A DNA stretch of 64,000 bases from JBGZEX01 sp041846495. GTDB lineage: Bacteria > Bacteroidota > Bacteroidia > Bacteroidales > Marinifilaceae. Within the stretch, counting starts at the first letter, position 1; each line of letters begins with the position of its first letter. Under the pieces are notes generated by a model that ran no database searches, was not told where the DNA came from, and saw only the letters and a program-made list of their open reading frames with translations. Shown here piece by piece: positions 7,922 to 16,202 of the stretch. The DNA lies in NCBI GenBank assembly GCA_041846495.1, contig JBGZEX010000076.1, positions 12,939 through 76,938 on the forward strand. Direction: 5' to 3'. The translations under genes were made by a program, and so were the position numbers.

Positions 7922-9709
7922 TCAATCCAATTTGAGTACGGCTAAAAAGGCCTTTTGAGGGACTTCCACGTTTCCGATTTGTTTCATCCGTTTTTTCCCT
8001 TTTTTCTGTTTTTCCAGCAATTTCCTTTTCCGCGATATATCGCCTCCGTAACATTTGGCCGTTACGTCTTTGCGTACGGCCTTTACGGTTTCCCTTGCGA
8101 TGATTTTCGCACCTATGGCAGCCTGGATCGCAATGTCGAATTGTTGGCGCGGAATGAGTTCTTTGAGTTTTTCGCACATCCGTTTCCCGAAAGAATAGGC
8201 GTTGTCGAAATGGATGAGGGAAGAAAGGGCGTCTACGGGTTCTCCGTTCAGCAATACGTCCAATTTTACGAGATGCCCTTTTCTGTAACCTATGCCGTAA
8301 TAGTCGAAAGATGCATATCCTTTGCTGATACTTTTCAATTTATCGTAAAAATCGAATACGATTTCGCCCAAAGGAAGTTCGTATGTCAATTCGATCCGGT
8401 TTCCGGTGAGATAGTGCTGGTGGGTTACGCACCCTCTTTTCCCTAAACACAAGGTCATAATCTGTCCTATGTATTCCGTAGGGGTGATGATTTGGGCTTT
8501 TATATAAGGCTCTTCGATATAGTCTAAAAGAGAAGGGTCCGGCATGTCCGAAGGGTTGTGCATTTCGAATGTCGAGCCTTTGGTGGTATGCGCCATATAC
8601 ATTACGTTCGGGACGGTGGTAATTACGTTCATATCGAATTCCCTGTCGAGACGTTCCTGTACGATTTCCATATGGAGCATTCCCAAAAAACCGCATCTGA
8701 ATCCGAAACCCAAGGCAACGGAAGATTCGGGTTCGAAGGTAAGCGAAGCGTCGTTGAGCTGGAGTTTTTCGATGGCTGTCCGCAGATCTTCGTAATCTTC
8801 CGAATCGATGGGATATATCCCTGCAAACACCATGGGTTTTACTTCTTTGAAACCGGCGATTCCCGATTCGCAGGGGCGGGATATATGGGTAATGGTATCC
8901 CCGACCTTTACCTCCGACGAGGTTTTTATGCCCGATATGATGTAACCTACGTCACCGGTGCCCAACACCTTCCGTTCTTCGTTTTTCAGACGCATTACTC
9001 CTATCTCGTCCGCATCGTATTCTTTTCCGGTGTTTACGAACTTCACGGCTTCTCCGCTTTTCAAAACGCCGTTTACGATCCGGCAATAGGTGATAATGCC
9101 CCGAAAGGAGTTGAATTCGGAATCGAATATCAAGGCTTGCAGAGGTGCATCCGGATCCCCCGTGGGATGCGGAATCCGTTCTATTATGGCTTCGAGTACG
9201 GCTTCCACTCCGGCTCCCGTTTTTCCGCTCGCTTCCAATATGTCGTCTTTTTTGCAGCCGATGAGTTCTACAATCTGGTCTTTGACCTCTTCCGGCATGG
9301 CATTCGGCATATCCATTTTGTTGAGTACGGGAATGATTTCCAAATCGTTTTCTATGGCTAAATAGAGGTTCGATATGGTTTGAGCCTGTATGCCCTGAGT
9401 GGCGTCGATGACGAGCAATGCCCCTTCGCATGCGGCTATGGAGCGGGATACTTCGTAGGAAAAATCCACGTGTCCCGGAGTGTCGATAAGATTGAGTACG
9501 TATTTTTTGCCTTTATACGAATAATCCATCTGGATGGCATGGCTTTTAATGGTGATTCCTCTCTCCCTTTCCAAATCCATATTGTCCAGGACCTGAGCCT
9601 GAAGATCCTTACCCGTAACGGTATTCGTCATCTCCAAAAGCCGGTCGGCCAAAGTGCTTTTCCCGTGGTCTATATGTGCGATAATGCAAAAATTGCGAAT
9701 GTTTTCCAT
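7922..9709 (-). CDS. lepA: Elongation factor 4 (LepA), ribosomal back-translocase GTPase
   Basis: A 595-residue translational GTPase that acts on stalled or mistranslocated ribosomes. The ATG at 9709-9707 gives MENIRNFCIIAHIDHGKST, the standard LepA N-terminus; an in-frame ATG 16 codons upstream would add a non-conserved extension. The G1 loop (AHIDHGKST, residues 11-19), DTPGH and NKMD motifs are intact. The LepA-specific C-terminal domain is present (GYASFDYYGIGYRKGHLVKLDVL and GGDISRKRKLLEKQKKGKKRM segments). It is the first gene of the four-gene operon ending in mutS. Confidence 0.98.
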   Translation of the reverse strand: MENIRNFCIIAHIDHGKSTLADRLLEMTNTVTGKDLQAQVLDNMDLERERGITIKSHAIQMDYSYKGKKYVLNLIDTPGHVDFSYEVSRSIAACEGALLVIDATQGIQAQTISNLYLAIENDLEIIPVLNKMDMPNAMPEEVKDQIVELIGCKKDDILEASGKTGAGVEAVLEAIIERIPHPTGDPDAPLQALIFDSEFNSFRGIITYCRIVNGVLKSGEAVKFVNTGKEYDADEIGVMRLKNEERKVLGTGDVGYIISGIKTSSEVKVGDTITHISRPCESGIAGFKEVKPMVFAGIYPIDSEDYEDLRTAIEKLQLNDASLTFEPESSVALGFGFRCGFLGMLHMEIVQERLDREFDMNVITTVPNVMYMAHTTKGSTFEMHNPSDMPDPSLLDYIEEPYIKAQIITPTEYIGQIMTLCLGKRGCVTHQHYLTGNRIELTYELPLGEIVFDFYDKLKSISKGYASFDYYGIGYRKGHLVKLDVLLNGEPVDALSSLIHFDNAYSFGKRMCEKLKELIPRQQFDIAIQAAIGAKIIARETVKAVRKDVTAKCYGGDISRKRKLLEKQKKGKKRMKQIGNVEVPQKAFLAVLKLD

Positions 9710-9890
9710 TTCTGATGATTTTCCCGGTAAATATAGAAAAAAATCCGCGTTTTTCATAGTTGTTTTCAGATGAGTCCGAGATTTTTATATCGAGAAATCG
9801 TGGGAAAAACGGGGGAGAACTCCATAAATTTTTCGTAGCTCGATATTGCGAATAATGTTTATTGACAGGGATAAAAGCTTCGGGGTTATA

Positions 9891-9920
9891 TTGAACTTAG
9901 ACGAATAAAATCTATCTTTG
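9891..9920 (+). promoter_or_regulatory. Candidate promoter for yicC-gmk-nadD
   Basis: TATCTTTG at 9913-9920 matches the TAnnTTTG -7 element. TTG at 9891-9893 lies 19 nt upstream in the -33 position. The expected transcript leader is about 20 nt to the ATG at 9949. Confidence 0.6.
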
Positions 9921-9948
9921 CGGAAAGCTAATCATAAAAACGCAGTTT

Positions 9949-10839
9949 ATGTTGTATTCGATGACCGGATTCGGGAAATCCGTCGTTTCCGACGGGGAGA
10001 AAAAAATCGTTATAGAAATAAAGTGCCTCAATTCCAAACAATTGGATCTCGGTGTAAAGCTGCCTCAGGCATTTCGGGAAAAGGAGATGGATATAAGGAA
10101 TATGATAAAAATCGGGTTGGAACGGGGGAAGGTGGATGTGAATATATATTTCGATAACGGAAACGGGAAAGAGGCCTCTTCGATAAACAGGGAAGTCGTT
10201 TCCGATTATTGCAGACAGTTGGCGGATATCGCCCGGGAAATGGGATGTCCGGCGGATACGGGGAAGATTGCTACGGATATATTGGCTATCTCCATGAGGT
10301 GTCCGGATGTGACGTATGTGAATCATGAAACCGTAGAGGCTTCTTTGTGGGAGGTTTTGAAATCCGGAATTCTGTCGACGATGGAGGAAGTAAAAGCTTT
10401 CAGAGCGCAGGAGGGACTTGCTCTTACGGAAGATATGAAGAAAAGGATCGCCCTGATATTAGAGTACGAATCCGGGCTTTCGGCTTACGAAGGCGGTCGG
10501 GTGGAGAGAGTGCGTGCCCGGCTCGAGGAAAGACTGGGGGAATGGAGGGAAAGTCTCCCTGTGGATGAGAACAGATTGGAGCAAGAGTTGATCTACTATA
10601 TCGAGAAGTTCGATATCACGGAAGAAAGGGTGCGGTTGAAAAATCATTGCACCTATTTCCTGAAAACGGCCGAAGAAGAGGATGCCGCCGGGAGGAAACT
10701 CGGTTTTATCGCCCAGGAAATCGGCAGGGAAATCAATACCATAGGTTCCAAAGCCAACGATGGGGAAATGCAGCGGTCGGTCGTTATGATGAAAGACGAG
10801 TTGGAGAAAATCAAAGAACAGATATTGAATATATTATGA
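9949..10839 (+). CDS. yicC: YicC/YloC family endoribonuclease
   Basis: A 296-residue cytoplasmic protein with the family's invariant N-terminus, MLYSMTGFGK, and the block EIKCLNSKQLDL. The C-terminal DUF1732 region is clear (EEDAAGRKLGFIAQEIGREI followed by NTIGSKAND). Family members are Mg/Mn-dependent endoribonucleases that shape RNA decay. Its TGA overlaps the ATG of gmk by 4 nt, the conserved yicC-gmk pairing seen in many bacteria. Confidence 0.95.
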   Translation: MLYSMTGFGKSVVSDGEKKIVIEIKCLNSKQLDLGVKLPQAFREKEMDIRNMIKIGLERGKVDVNIYFDNGNGKEASSINREVVSDYCRQLADIAREMGCPADTGKIATDILAISMRCPDVTYVNHETVEASLWEVLKSGILSTMEEVKAFRAQEGLALTEDMKKRIALILEYESGLSAYEGGRVERVRARLEERLGEWRESLPVDENRLEQELIYYIEKFDITEERVRLKNHCTYFLKTAEEEDAAGRKLGFIAQEIGREINTIGSKANDGEMQRSVVMMKDELEKIKEQILNIL

Positions 10840-11423
10840 CGAAAATAAAAGACGGGATAAGAAAAGCGATTATATTTTCGGCTCCGAGCGGTTCGGGTAA
10901 AACTACGATTATCAATCATCTTTTAAAACGAGACCTCGGTCTGGAGTTTTCGATATCGGCTACGAATCGGGAACCGAGAGGGAAGGAAACGGACGGGAGG
11001 GAGTATTATTTTCTCGGGACGGACGAATTTCGTGCCGGGATAAAGAAGGGGGATTTTTTGGAGTGGGAAGAAGTATATCCCGGGAGATTTTACGGGACCC
11101 TTAAGTCGGAATTGGAACGTATATGGAAAAGCGGACATACGGTGGTATTCGATGTGGATGTGGTAGGGGGGCTCAATATAAAGAAATATTTCGGTTCCGC
11201 CGCTTTGGCCGTATTCATTCAGGCTCCTTCCGTAGATGTATTGAAGGAAAGGTTGGAGACGAGGGGGACGGAAACTCCGGAACAAATGGATGCCCGGCTT
11301 GCAAAGGCCCGGTACGAAATGGGTTTTGCTTCCGAATACGATGCGGTGATCGTCAACGACCGTTTGGAAAAGGCTTGCGAGGATGCGGAAAATCTCGTCC
11401 GGAACTTTTTATGCGCCGATTGA
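10836..11423 (+). CDS. gmk: Guanylate kinase
   Basis: A 195-residue enzyme that phosphorylates GMP to GDP with ATP. The start at 10836 overlaps the yicC stop. The P-loop is SAPSGSGKTT (residues 15-24). The GMP-binding core follows: SISATNREPRGKETDGREYY, the block around FLEWEEVYPGRFYGT, then FDVDVVGG. The length is normal for the family. Confidence 0.97.
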   Translation: MTKIKDGIRKAIIFSAPSGSGKTTIINHLLKRDLGLEFSISATNREPRGKETDGREYYFLGTDEFRAGIKKGDFLEWEEVYPGRFYGTLKSELERIWKSGHTVVFDVDVVGGLNIKKYFGSAALAVFIQAPSVDVLKERLETRGTETPEQMDARLAKARYEMGFASEYDAVIVNDRLEKACEDAENLVRNFLCAD

Positions 11424-11445
11424 AATGAATGCTCTCGGATTCCAT

Positions 11446-12027
11446 ATGAAAACCGGATTGTTTTTCGGCTCTTTCAACCCTATTCACAACGGACATTTCG
11501 CCGTAGCCCGTTATCTCAGGGATTCCGGTCTTTGCCGGGAAGTATGGTTTGTGGTGAGTCCCTGTAATCCCTTTAAAGCCGATACCCTACTGACCGATGA
11601 ATACGAACGCCTTGAAATCGTAAAGGCGGCGGTGGCCGGAGAACCCCGGATGCGGGTTTGCGATATGGAATTTTCCATGCCCCGCCCGTCTTATACGGCC
11701 GATACTTTAAGACGATTGAAACGCTCGTATCCTTATAGGGATTTCGCTATCGTCATGGGAGCGGACAATCTGGAAAATATAGAGAAATGGAAAGATAAGG
11801 ATTTCGTGTTGTCCGAATTCGAAATATTCGTATATCCTCGTCCGGGACACGATTGCAGAAATATCGAGCGGAGGGATAATATAAAAATCGTAAAAGCGGC
11901 GGAAACCGACATTTCCTCTACCGATATCCGCAGAATGTTGTCCGCCGGAGAGGATATAACCCCTTTTGTACCCGAAGCTTCCAAAGAATTGATTTTAAAA
12001 TATTACTCCCCCGGAGATTTTGTATAA
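11446..12027 (+). CDS. nadD: Nicotinate-mononucleotide adenylyltransferase
   Basis: A 193-residue NAD-biosynthesis enzyme that transfers AMP from ATP to NaMN. The start at 11446 gives MKTGLFFGSFNPIHNGH, with the (H/T)xGH-type nucleotide-binding motif at the usual distance. An alternative ATG at 11425, one base after the gmk stop, would add seven residues. The C-terminal ISSTDIRRML is the conserved ISSTxIR motif. It is the third gene of the yicC-gmk-nadD unit. Confidence 0.95.
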   Translation: MKTGLFFGSFNPIHNGHFAVARYLRDSGLCREVWFVVSPCNPFKADTLLTDEYERLEIVKAAVAGEPRMRVCDMEFSMPRPSYTADTLRRLKRSYPYRDFAIVMGADNLENIEKWKDKDFVLSEFEIFVYPRPGHDCRNIERRDNIKIVKAAETDISSTDIRRMLSAGEDITPFVPEASKELILKYYSPGDFV

Positions 12028-12039
12028 TTATCGGCATTA

Positions 12040-12053
12040 TGCATATTTATGCA
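12040..12053. promoter_or_regulatory. TGCATA palindrome, operator-like
   Basis: TGCATA-TT-TATGCA is a perfect inverted repeat with a 2-nt centre. A partial further copy (TGAATTTGCATA, 12057-12068) follows after 3 nt. The cluster is about 90 nt upstream of the yitT-type gene's -7-like box and resembles tandem repressor boxes such as those of ArgR, but no regulator can be assigned. Confidence 0.3.
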
Positions 12054-12142
12054 GAGTGAATTTGCATATAAATCGCTGATGTTTACGGCTTTACAAATAA
12101 AAGCTTTGTGCTTAAAAATTCTTTAATCCGGATTATAATTCG

Positions 12143-12150
12143 TAAGTTTG
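12143..12150 (+). promoter_or_regulatory. Candidate -7 box for the YitT gene
   Basis: TAAGTTTG fits the TAnnTTTG consensus and lies 38 nt before the ATG at 12189. No clear -33 TTTG is present at the ideal spacing. Confidence 0.4.
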
Positions 12151-12188
12151 CGGTCGTAAACGGAAATATTAATTAAACGGATAATGTT

Positions 12189-13178
12189 ATGGGATTTGTT
12201 ACAAAGGAAAAATTATTTTCCAAGGATTTTTTTATAACCTATGCCTGGTTATTGGGGGGATGTTTCGTCTTTGCCGTAGGTGCGGTTTTATTTGCCGAGC
12301 CTTACGGATTCGCCCCGGGAGGAACTTACGGACTTTCCATGGTTTTTCATAACCTCTGGGGTTGGAGAACGGAGCTTGCCGCATTGTGCATGGACATACC
12401 TCTTTTGCTTTTGGGCATTTATTTTCTCGGGGCGCAATTCGGGGTGAAGACTATCGTATGTACTTTTGCCATTCCGGCTTCCATGTGGGTACTTCACCGT
12501 TTTTACGGATATCTTCCCCTTCTCGAATCGGCGGAGGTGCTCGACCAGCTCAAGGCGCTCATGTCCGGTTTCGATTTGAACGAGACGCAGGGTATGGAAC
12601 AGTTTACGGCAGCCATGCGTCCTCTTTTGCAGGAGCAATTGCTTTCTTCCATTTTCGGCGGTATCGTATACGGTATAGGTATAGGTATGATTTTCAAATC
12701 CAGGGCTACTTCCGGAGGCTCCGATATCATCGCCATGATATTGAATAAATATACCCATATTTCGCTGGGACAATTGGTGATTATCGTGGATTGTACCATA
12801 ACCCTGACGACGGTAGTGGCCTTTAACGACTGGCGTTTGCCCATGTATTCGTGGATTATCGTATTCATCGAAGGCAAGGTTATCGACCTTATTGTCGACG
12901 GAGCTTCCGTACATAAGACGATGATGATCGTAACCTCCAGGATAGAGGAAGTGAAGCAGATTATCCTGTACGATATAAAGCGGGGAGCCACCTCCCTTAG
13001 CGGGAAAGGGCTTTATATGGACGAATCCCGGGAAATTATCTATACCGTAGTCACCCGGAGGGAAATGCTTATCCTGCGGCATAAAATTGCGGCAATCGAT
13101 CCGGAAGCATTTATCAATGTGTTGGATTCTAATGAGATACTTGGAAAAGGTTTTAAATCCCTTACTCAAGAAACTTGA
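12189..13178 (+). CDS. YitT family membrane protein (DUF161/DUF2179)
   Basis: A 329-residue inner-membrane protein. Hydrophobic segments include TYAWLLGGCFVFAVGAVLF, LCMDIPLLLLGIYFLG and IFGGIVYGIGIGMIF. The motif after the last of these, KSRATSGGSDIIA, is the YitT hallmark. The C-terminal soluble DUF2179 domain (about residues 245-320) carries MIVTSRIEEV, RGATSLSGKGLYM and the IDPEAFINV ending. About 70 residues between the third and fourth membrane segments are longer than in Bacillus YitT. The biochemical role of the family is unknown. It is transcribed alone or ahead of the importer genes, 84 nt upstream of the next ORF. Confidence 0.9.
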   Translation: MGFVTKEKLFSKDFFITYAWLLGGCFVFAVGAVLFAEPYGFAPGGTYGLSMVFHNLWGWRTELAALCMDIPLLLLGIYFLGAQFGVKTIVCTFAIPASMWVLHRFYGYLPLLESAEVLDQLKALMSGFDLNETQGMEQFTAAMRPLLQEQLLSSIFGGIVYGIGIGMIFKSRATSGGSDIIAMILNKYTHISLGQLVIIVDCTITLTTVVAFNDWRLPMYSWIIVFIEGKVIDLIVDGASVHKTMMIVTSRIEEVKQIILYDIKRGATSLSGKGLYMDESREIIYTVVTRREMLILRHKIAAIDPEAFINVLDSNEILGKGFKSLTQET

Positions 13179-13262
13179 TTGAAGGGAGAAAAACGGGGGC
13201 GGATTATTTAAACCCTTGATTCGAGCAACCCGGGAGATGCGGTTTTACGAGAAAGATTCGAT

Positions 13263-14060
13263 ATGAGAAAGTTTCTACTGATATTATTGTTTTTTGGAGG
13301 AAGTGGCCTTTTCGCTCAGGAGCGCATCGTATCCCTTGCCAATTCCCTTACCAATTCCATTTATCTGCTGAATGCGGGAGACCGGCTGGTGGGATGTACG
13401 GATTATTGTACGAAGGGAGTGGCAGCCGGGGTGGAAATTGTGGGCAATGCCATTAATGTGAATGTGGAGAAAATCCTTTCTCTCCGGCCGGATATCGTCG
13501 TAGCGGCCGGATTGACTCCTTCCCATGCACTCAAAGCTATTGAAAAATTCGGCATAAAGACCCTGCGTTGGAAGGAAGCGGCCGATTTCGAGGAGTTATG
13601 CCTTCAGTTTGCGGATTTAGCCCGGCATATCGGGTGTTCCGCCCGGGCGGATTCCATAATTGCATGTCAAAAGAAAAGGCTGGAGATCCTCCGATCGGGA
13701 ATTGCCGGAAATAAGGACAGGAAATTATGTATTCAATTAGGGGCGGATCCGATATTTCTCGCTTTGCCCGGAACTTTTAGCGGGGATTATATTGTAAAAT
13801 CCGGCTGCCGGAATATAGCCGGAGATTTGAAAACCGGAATGACCTCTCGGGAATATGTAATTATCCGCAAGCCGGATGTAATAGTCATATCTTCCATGGG
13901 GATAATAAGCGCTAACGAAAAAAAAGAGTGGATGAAATACGATATTATTCCCGCCGTAAAATCCGGCAAGATATTGGAAGTCGATGCGGATCGCCTTTGT
14001 GCGCCTACGCCCGACGTATTCGTGGATGTAGTAGAAGAGATACTTAAAATTATGGAATGA
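13263..14060 (+). CDS. ABC importer substrate-binding protein, BtuF/FecB-like
   Basis: A 265-residue secreted or periplasmic binding protein with a signal peptide ending ...GLFAQ. It has the two-lobe helical-backbone fold of corrinoid, haem and siderophore receptors: RIVSLANSLTNSIYLLNAGD, then LSLRPDIVVAAG, and the second lobe RKPDVIVISSMG. It is the first gene of a three-gene importer; its stop overlaps the permease start by 4 nt. The ligand is not evident: no cobalamin riboswitch is visible in the 84 nt upstream and no TonB receptor is adjacent. Confidence 0.88.
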   Translation: MRKFLLILLFFGGSGLFAQERIVSLANSLTNSIYLLNAGDRLVGCTDYCTKGVAAGVEIVGNAINVNVEKILSLRPDIVVAAGLTPSHALKAIEKFGIKTLRWKEAADFEELCLQFADLARHIGCSARADSIIACQKKRLEILRSGIAGNKDRKLCIQLGADPIFLALPGTFSGDYIVKSGCRNIAGDLKTGMTSREYVIIRKPDVIVISSMGIISANEKKEWMKYDIIPAVKSGKILEVDADRLCAPTPDVFVDVVEEILKIME

Positions 14061-15079
14061 GGAAGCAATACGGGATATGGATATTTTTTACGGGCATTCT
14101 TTTGATATTGCTTGCCGTATCCGTATTTCTTTCGCTTTCCGTAGGGGAAGTATTTTACACTCCGGGACGCATTCTCGAATTGATATTTTCCGGAGGGGAT
14201 GAAATGGATGTGTTGATTTTAAAGAGATTGCGTATGCCCCGTATGTTTATGGGATTTTTTGTAGGCGCCTCTTTAAGTCTTTCGGGAGTTATTCTTCAAG
14301 GGATATTCCGCAATCCTTTGGTGGAGCCTTATACCTTGGGTATATCCGGAGGGGCGTCGGTAGGGGTTTCCCTTGCCCTTGTCTTTTCTTTGGGCGCTTC
14401 TCTCGGAGGTTTTTTATTGCCGGTGGCGGGATTCTCGGGAGCCTTGGCCACCGTTTTTCTCGTGTATGTGTTTTCGATAAGACGGGGTGGCGTGCGTATT
14501 TCCGTTTTGCTTCTTTCCGGAGTGATGGTGAGTTTTATCGCTTCCTCCCTTACCATGTTGTTGCTTGCCCTGTCGGGCAGGGAACATATGCACAACATCA
14601 TGTTTTGGGTTATGGGAAGTTTGACCGAAACGGATTCCCGATTGATAGGATGTATAGCCGTTTTATCCCTTGCAGGGCTTTTGTTTTCCTTATTCCAAGC
14701 GGGACGCTTGAATGTGATGCGTTTGGGTATCGACAGGGCTAAAGAATTGGGCGTAGATACGGACAGGACGATACGGTATTTGTTCGTGTTGACCTCTCTG
14801 CTTGCCGGAATCTGCGTTTCGGTAGCGGGAGTCATAGGTTTCGTAGGTTTGATTATTCCCCGGCTGATGCGTTATTTCGTGGGGTCGGATTACAGAATAC
14901 TGATTTTCTCTTCTTTTCTCGGAGGAGGTATATTTCTATTGCTTTCGGATATTCTCGCCCGTATCCTTATTTGTCCCAACGAACTTCCCATAGGGGTGGT
15001 TACGGGAATTATCGGAGGTTCGGTCTTTATGTTTGTTATGGCAAGATCGCATTTGTCGAAACGGGAAAACAGCGAATAG
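14057..15079 (+). CDS. FecCD/BtuC family ABC importer permease
   Basis: A 340-residue inner-membrane permease with about ten hydrophobic segments. Family blocks seen are LKRLRMPRMFMGFFVGASLS, the GIFRNPLVEPYTLGISGGAS block, and GFVGLIIPRLMRYFVG, which contains the coupling region that contacts the ATPase. It supplies the pore for the BtuF-like binding protein and is followed by its ATPase after 1 nt. Confidence 0.95.
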   Translation: MRKQYGIWIFFTGILLILLAVSVFLSLSVGEVFYTPGRILELIFSGGDEMDVLILKRLRMPRMFMGFFVGASLSLSGVILQGIFRNPLVEPYTLGISGGASVGVSLALVFSLGASLGGFLLPVAGFSGALATVFLVYVFSIRRGGVRISVLLLSGVMVSFIASSLTMLLLALSGREHMHNIMFWVMGSLTETDSRLIGCIAVLSLAGLLFSLFQAGRLNVMRLGIDRAKELGVDTDRTIRYLFVLTSLLAGICVSVAGVIGFVGLIIPRLMRYFVGSDYRILIFSSFLGGGIFLLLSDILARILICPNELPIGVVTGIIGGSVFMFVMARSHLSKRENSE

Positions 15080-15080
15080 T

Positions 15081-15869
15081 ATGGAAGATATAAGATTGGA
15101 AAACCTTTGTTGCGGTTACGGTTCCGAGATTATTCTGAAAAATGTGAGTTTTTCCGTATATCCCGGAGAATTCTTATCCCTTGTGGGCCCCAACGGAGCG
15201 GGAAAAACTACGTTGTTGAGAGCCGTTACCGGGCTTTTGCCGGTTTCCGGTGGGCATATATTCGTGCGGGGAGCGGATATATGCAGGATGGATGGCAGGA
15301 CGAGAGCGAAGCTCATGGCGGTCGTAAGCCAGTTTGAGAGGGCGGACTCCATGACGGTGGAAGATTATGTGCTGATGGGGCGTTATCCTTATCGCTCTCC
15401 GTTTTCTTTTTTCGATTCTTCCCGGGATTTTAAGATAGCCGAAGAAGCTTTGAAAATTTGCGGTATCTTCTCCAAAAGGATGCGTTATATGAATAATCTC
15501 AGCGGAGGAGAGCGGCAGTTGGCGGCTTTGGCGAGAGCTTTCGCCCAGCAAACGGATATCGTTATCCTGGACGAACCTACCGCCCATTTGGATATAGGTC
15601 ATAAGGTGAAAATATTGGACCTTATCAGGAAAATGAACGAAGAGAAAGGGATAACGGTGGTCCTCGTTATCCACGATCTCAATCTTGCAGCCGATTATAG
15701 CGACAGGGTGTTGCTCTTGAAAAAAGGACTTCTTTATTCGGAAGGAACTCCCGAAGAAGTCATTACGGAGAAAAATATCGAAGAAGTTTACGAAACGGAA
15801 ATCCTTTCCGTTTTAAATCCCGCCACCGGCCGGAATATCGTTCTCCCCAAGACTAATATTTATCGGTAA
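15081..15869 (+). CDS. ABC importer ATP-binding protein, BtuD/FecE-like
   Basis: A 262-residue ATPase starting at 15081. It has Walker A (GPNGAGKTTL), the Q-loop region (VVSQFERAD), the signature LSGGERQLAALARA and Walker B (IVILDEPTAHLD), and the switch His lies in LVIHDLNLAADYSDR, as usual for this importer class. It completes the binding-protein/permease/ATPase set. Its 3' end overlaps the convergent PG0541-family gene by 17 nt. Confidence 0.95.
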   Translation: MEDIRLENLCCGYGSEIILKNVSFSVYPGEFLSLVGPNGAGKTTLLRAVTGLLPVSGGHIFVRGADICRMDGRTRAKLMAVVSQFERADSMTVEDYVLMGRYPYRSPFSFFDSSRDFKIAEEALKICGIFSKRMRYMNNLSGGERQLAALARAFAQQTDIVILDEPTAHLDIGHKVKILDLIRKMNEEKGITVVLVIHDLNLAADYSDRVLLLKKGLLYSEGTPEEVITEKNIEEVYETEILSVLNPATGRNIVLPKTNIYR

Positions 15870-16146
15870 TATCCCAGACGAAGGCTCTGATGCCGTTTTC
15901 CCGGTTGATATCGTCCATTTTCTCCACGTATTTGAGTACAAGGGGAACTTTTTCATCTTCGATTACGGATAATATGGCTCCGTTTTTTTCCGGCCATGTA
16001 TGGGTTCCTTCCCGAGGTTCTCCGTCTATGCTCCCTTTTCCGCTCACATCCTTCCATCTCGTATAACCGCGAATTTCCAATTTCTCCAACATATAGAGCA
16101 CTCTTTCGGTCAGGGTTTGGTTGTAAGATATAAAAACAGCTTTCAT
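15853..16146 (-). CDS. PG0541 family transporter-associated protein
   Basis: A 97-residue soluble protein (MKAVFISYNQTLTERVLYML...WDITDKY) of the small family found at the end of RND efflux operons in Bacteroidales. The charged, compact alpha/beta sequence has no signal peptide and resembles P-II-like or ferredoxin-fold regulatory proteins in size; that comparison is tentative. It sits 56 nt downstream of the RND permease and is probably cotranscribed, suggesting a cytoplasmic accessory of the pump. Confidence 0.75.
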   Translation of the reverse strand: MKAVFISYNQTLTERVLYMLEKLEIRGYTRWKDVSGKGSIDGEPREGTHTWPEKNGAILSVIEDEKVPLVLKYVEKMDDINRENGIRAFVWDITDKY

Positions 16147-16202
16147 AAGTTATAAATCATAAGGTTAAAATTCAGGGTATCCGGGAGACGCCCCCGTTTG
16201 TT

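Noticed and set aside
8558..9361. Long open frame on the plus strand (267 codons)
   Set aside because: It lies entirely antisense to lepA, whose GTPase motifs are unambiguous; composition and lack of any domain mark it as a shadow frame.
13179..13262. Cobalamin riboswitch ahead of the BtuF-like gene
   Set aside because: Only 84 nt are available, far shorter than the class, and no B12-box core is visible.
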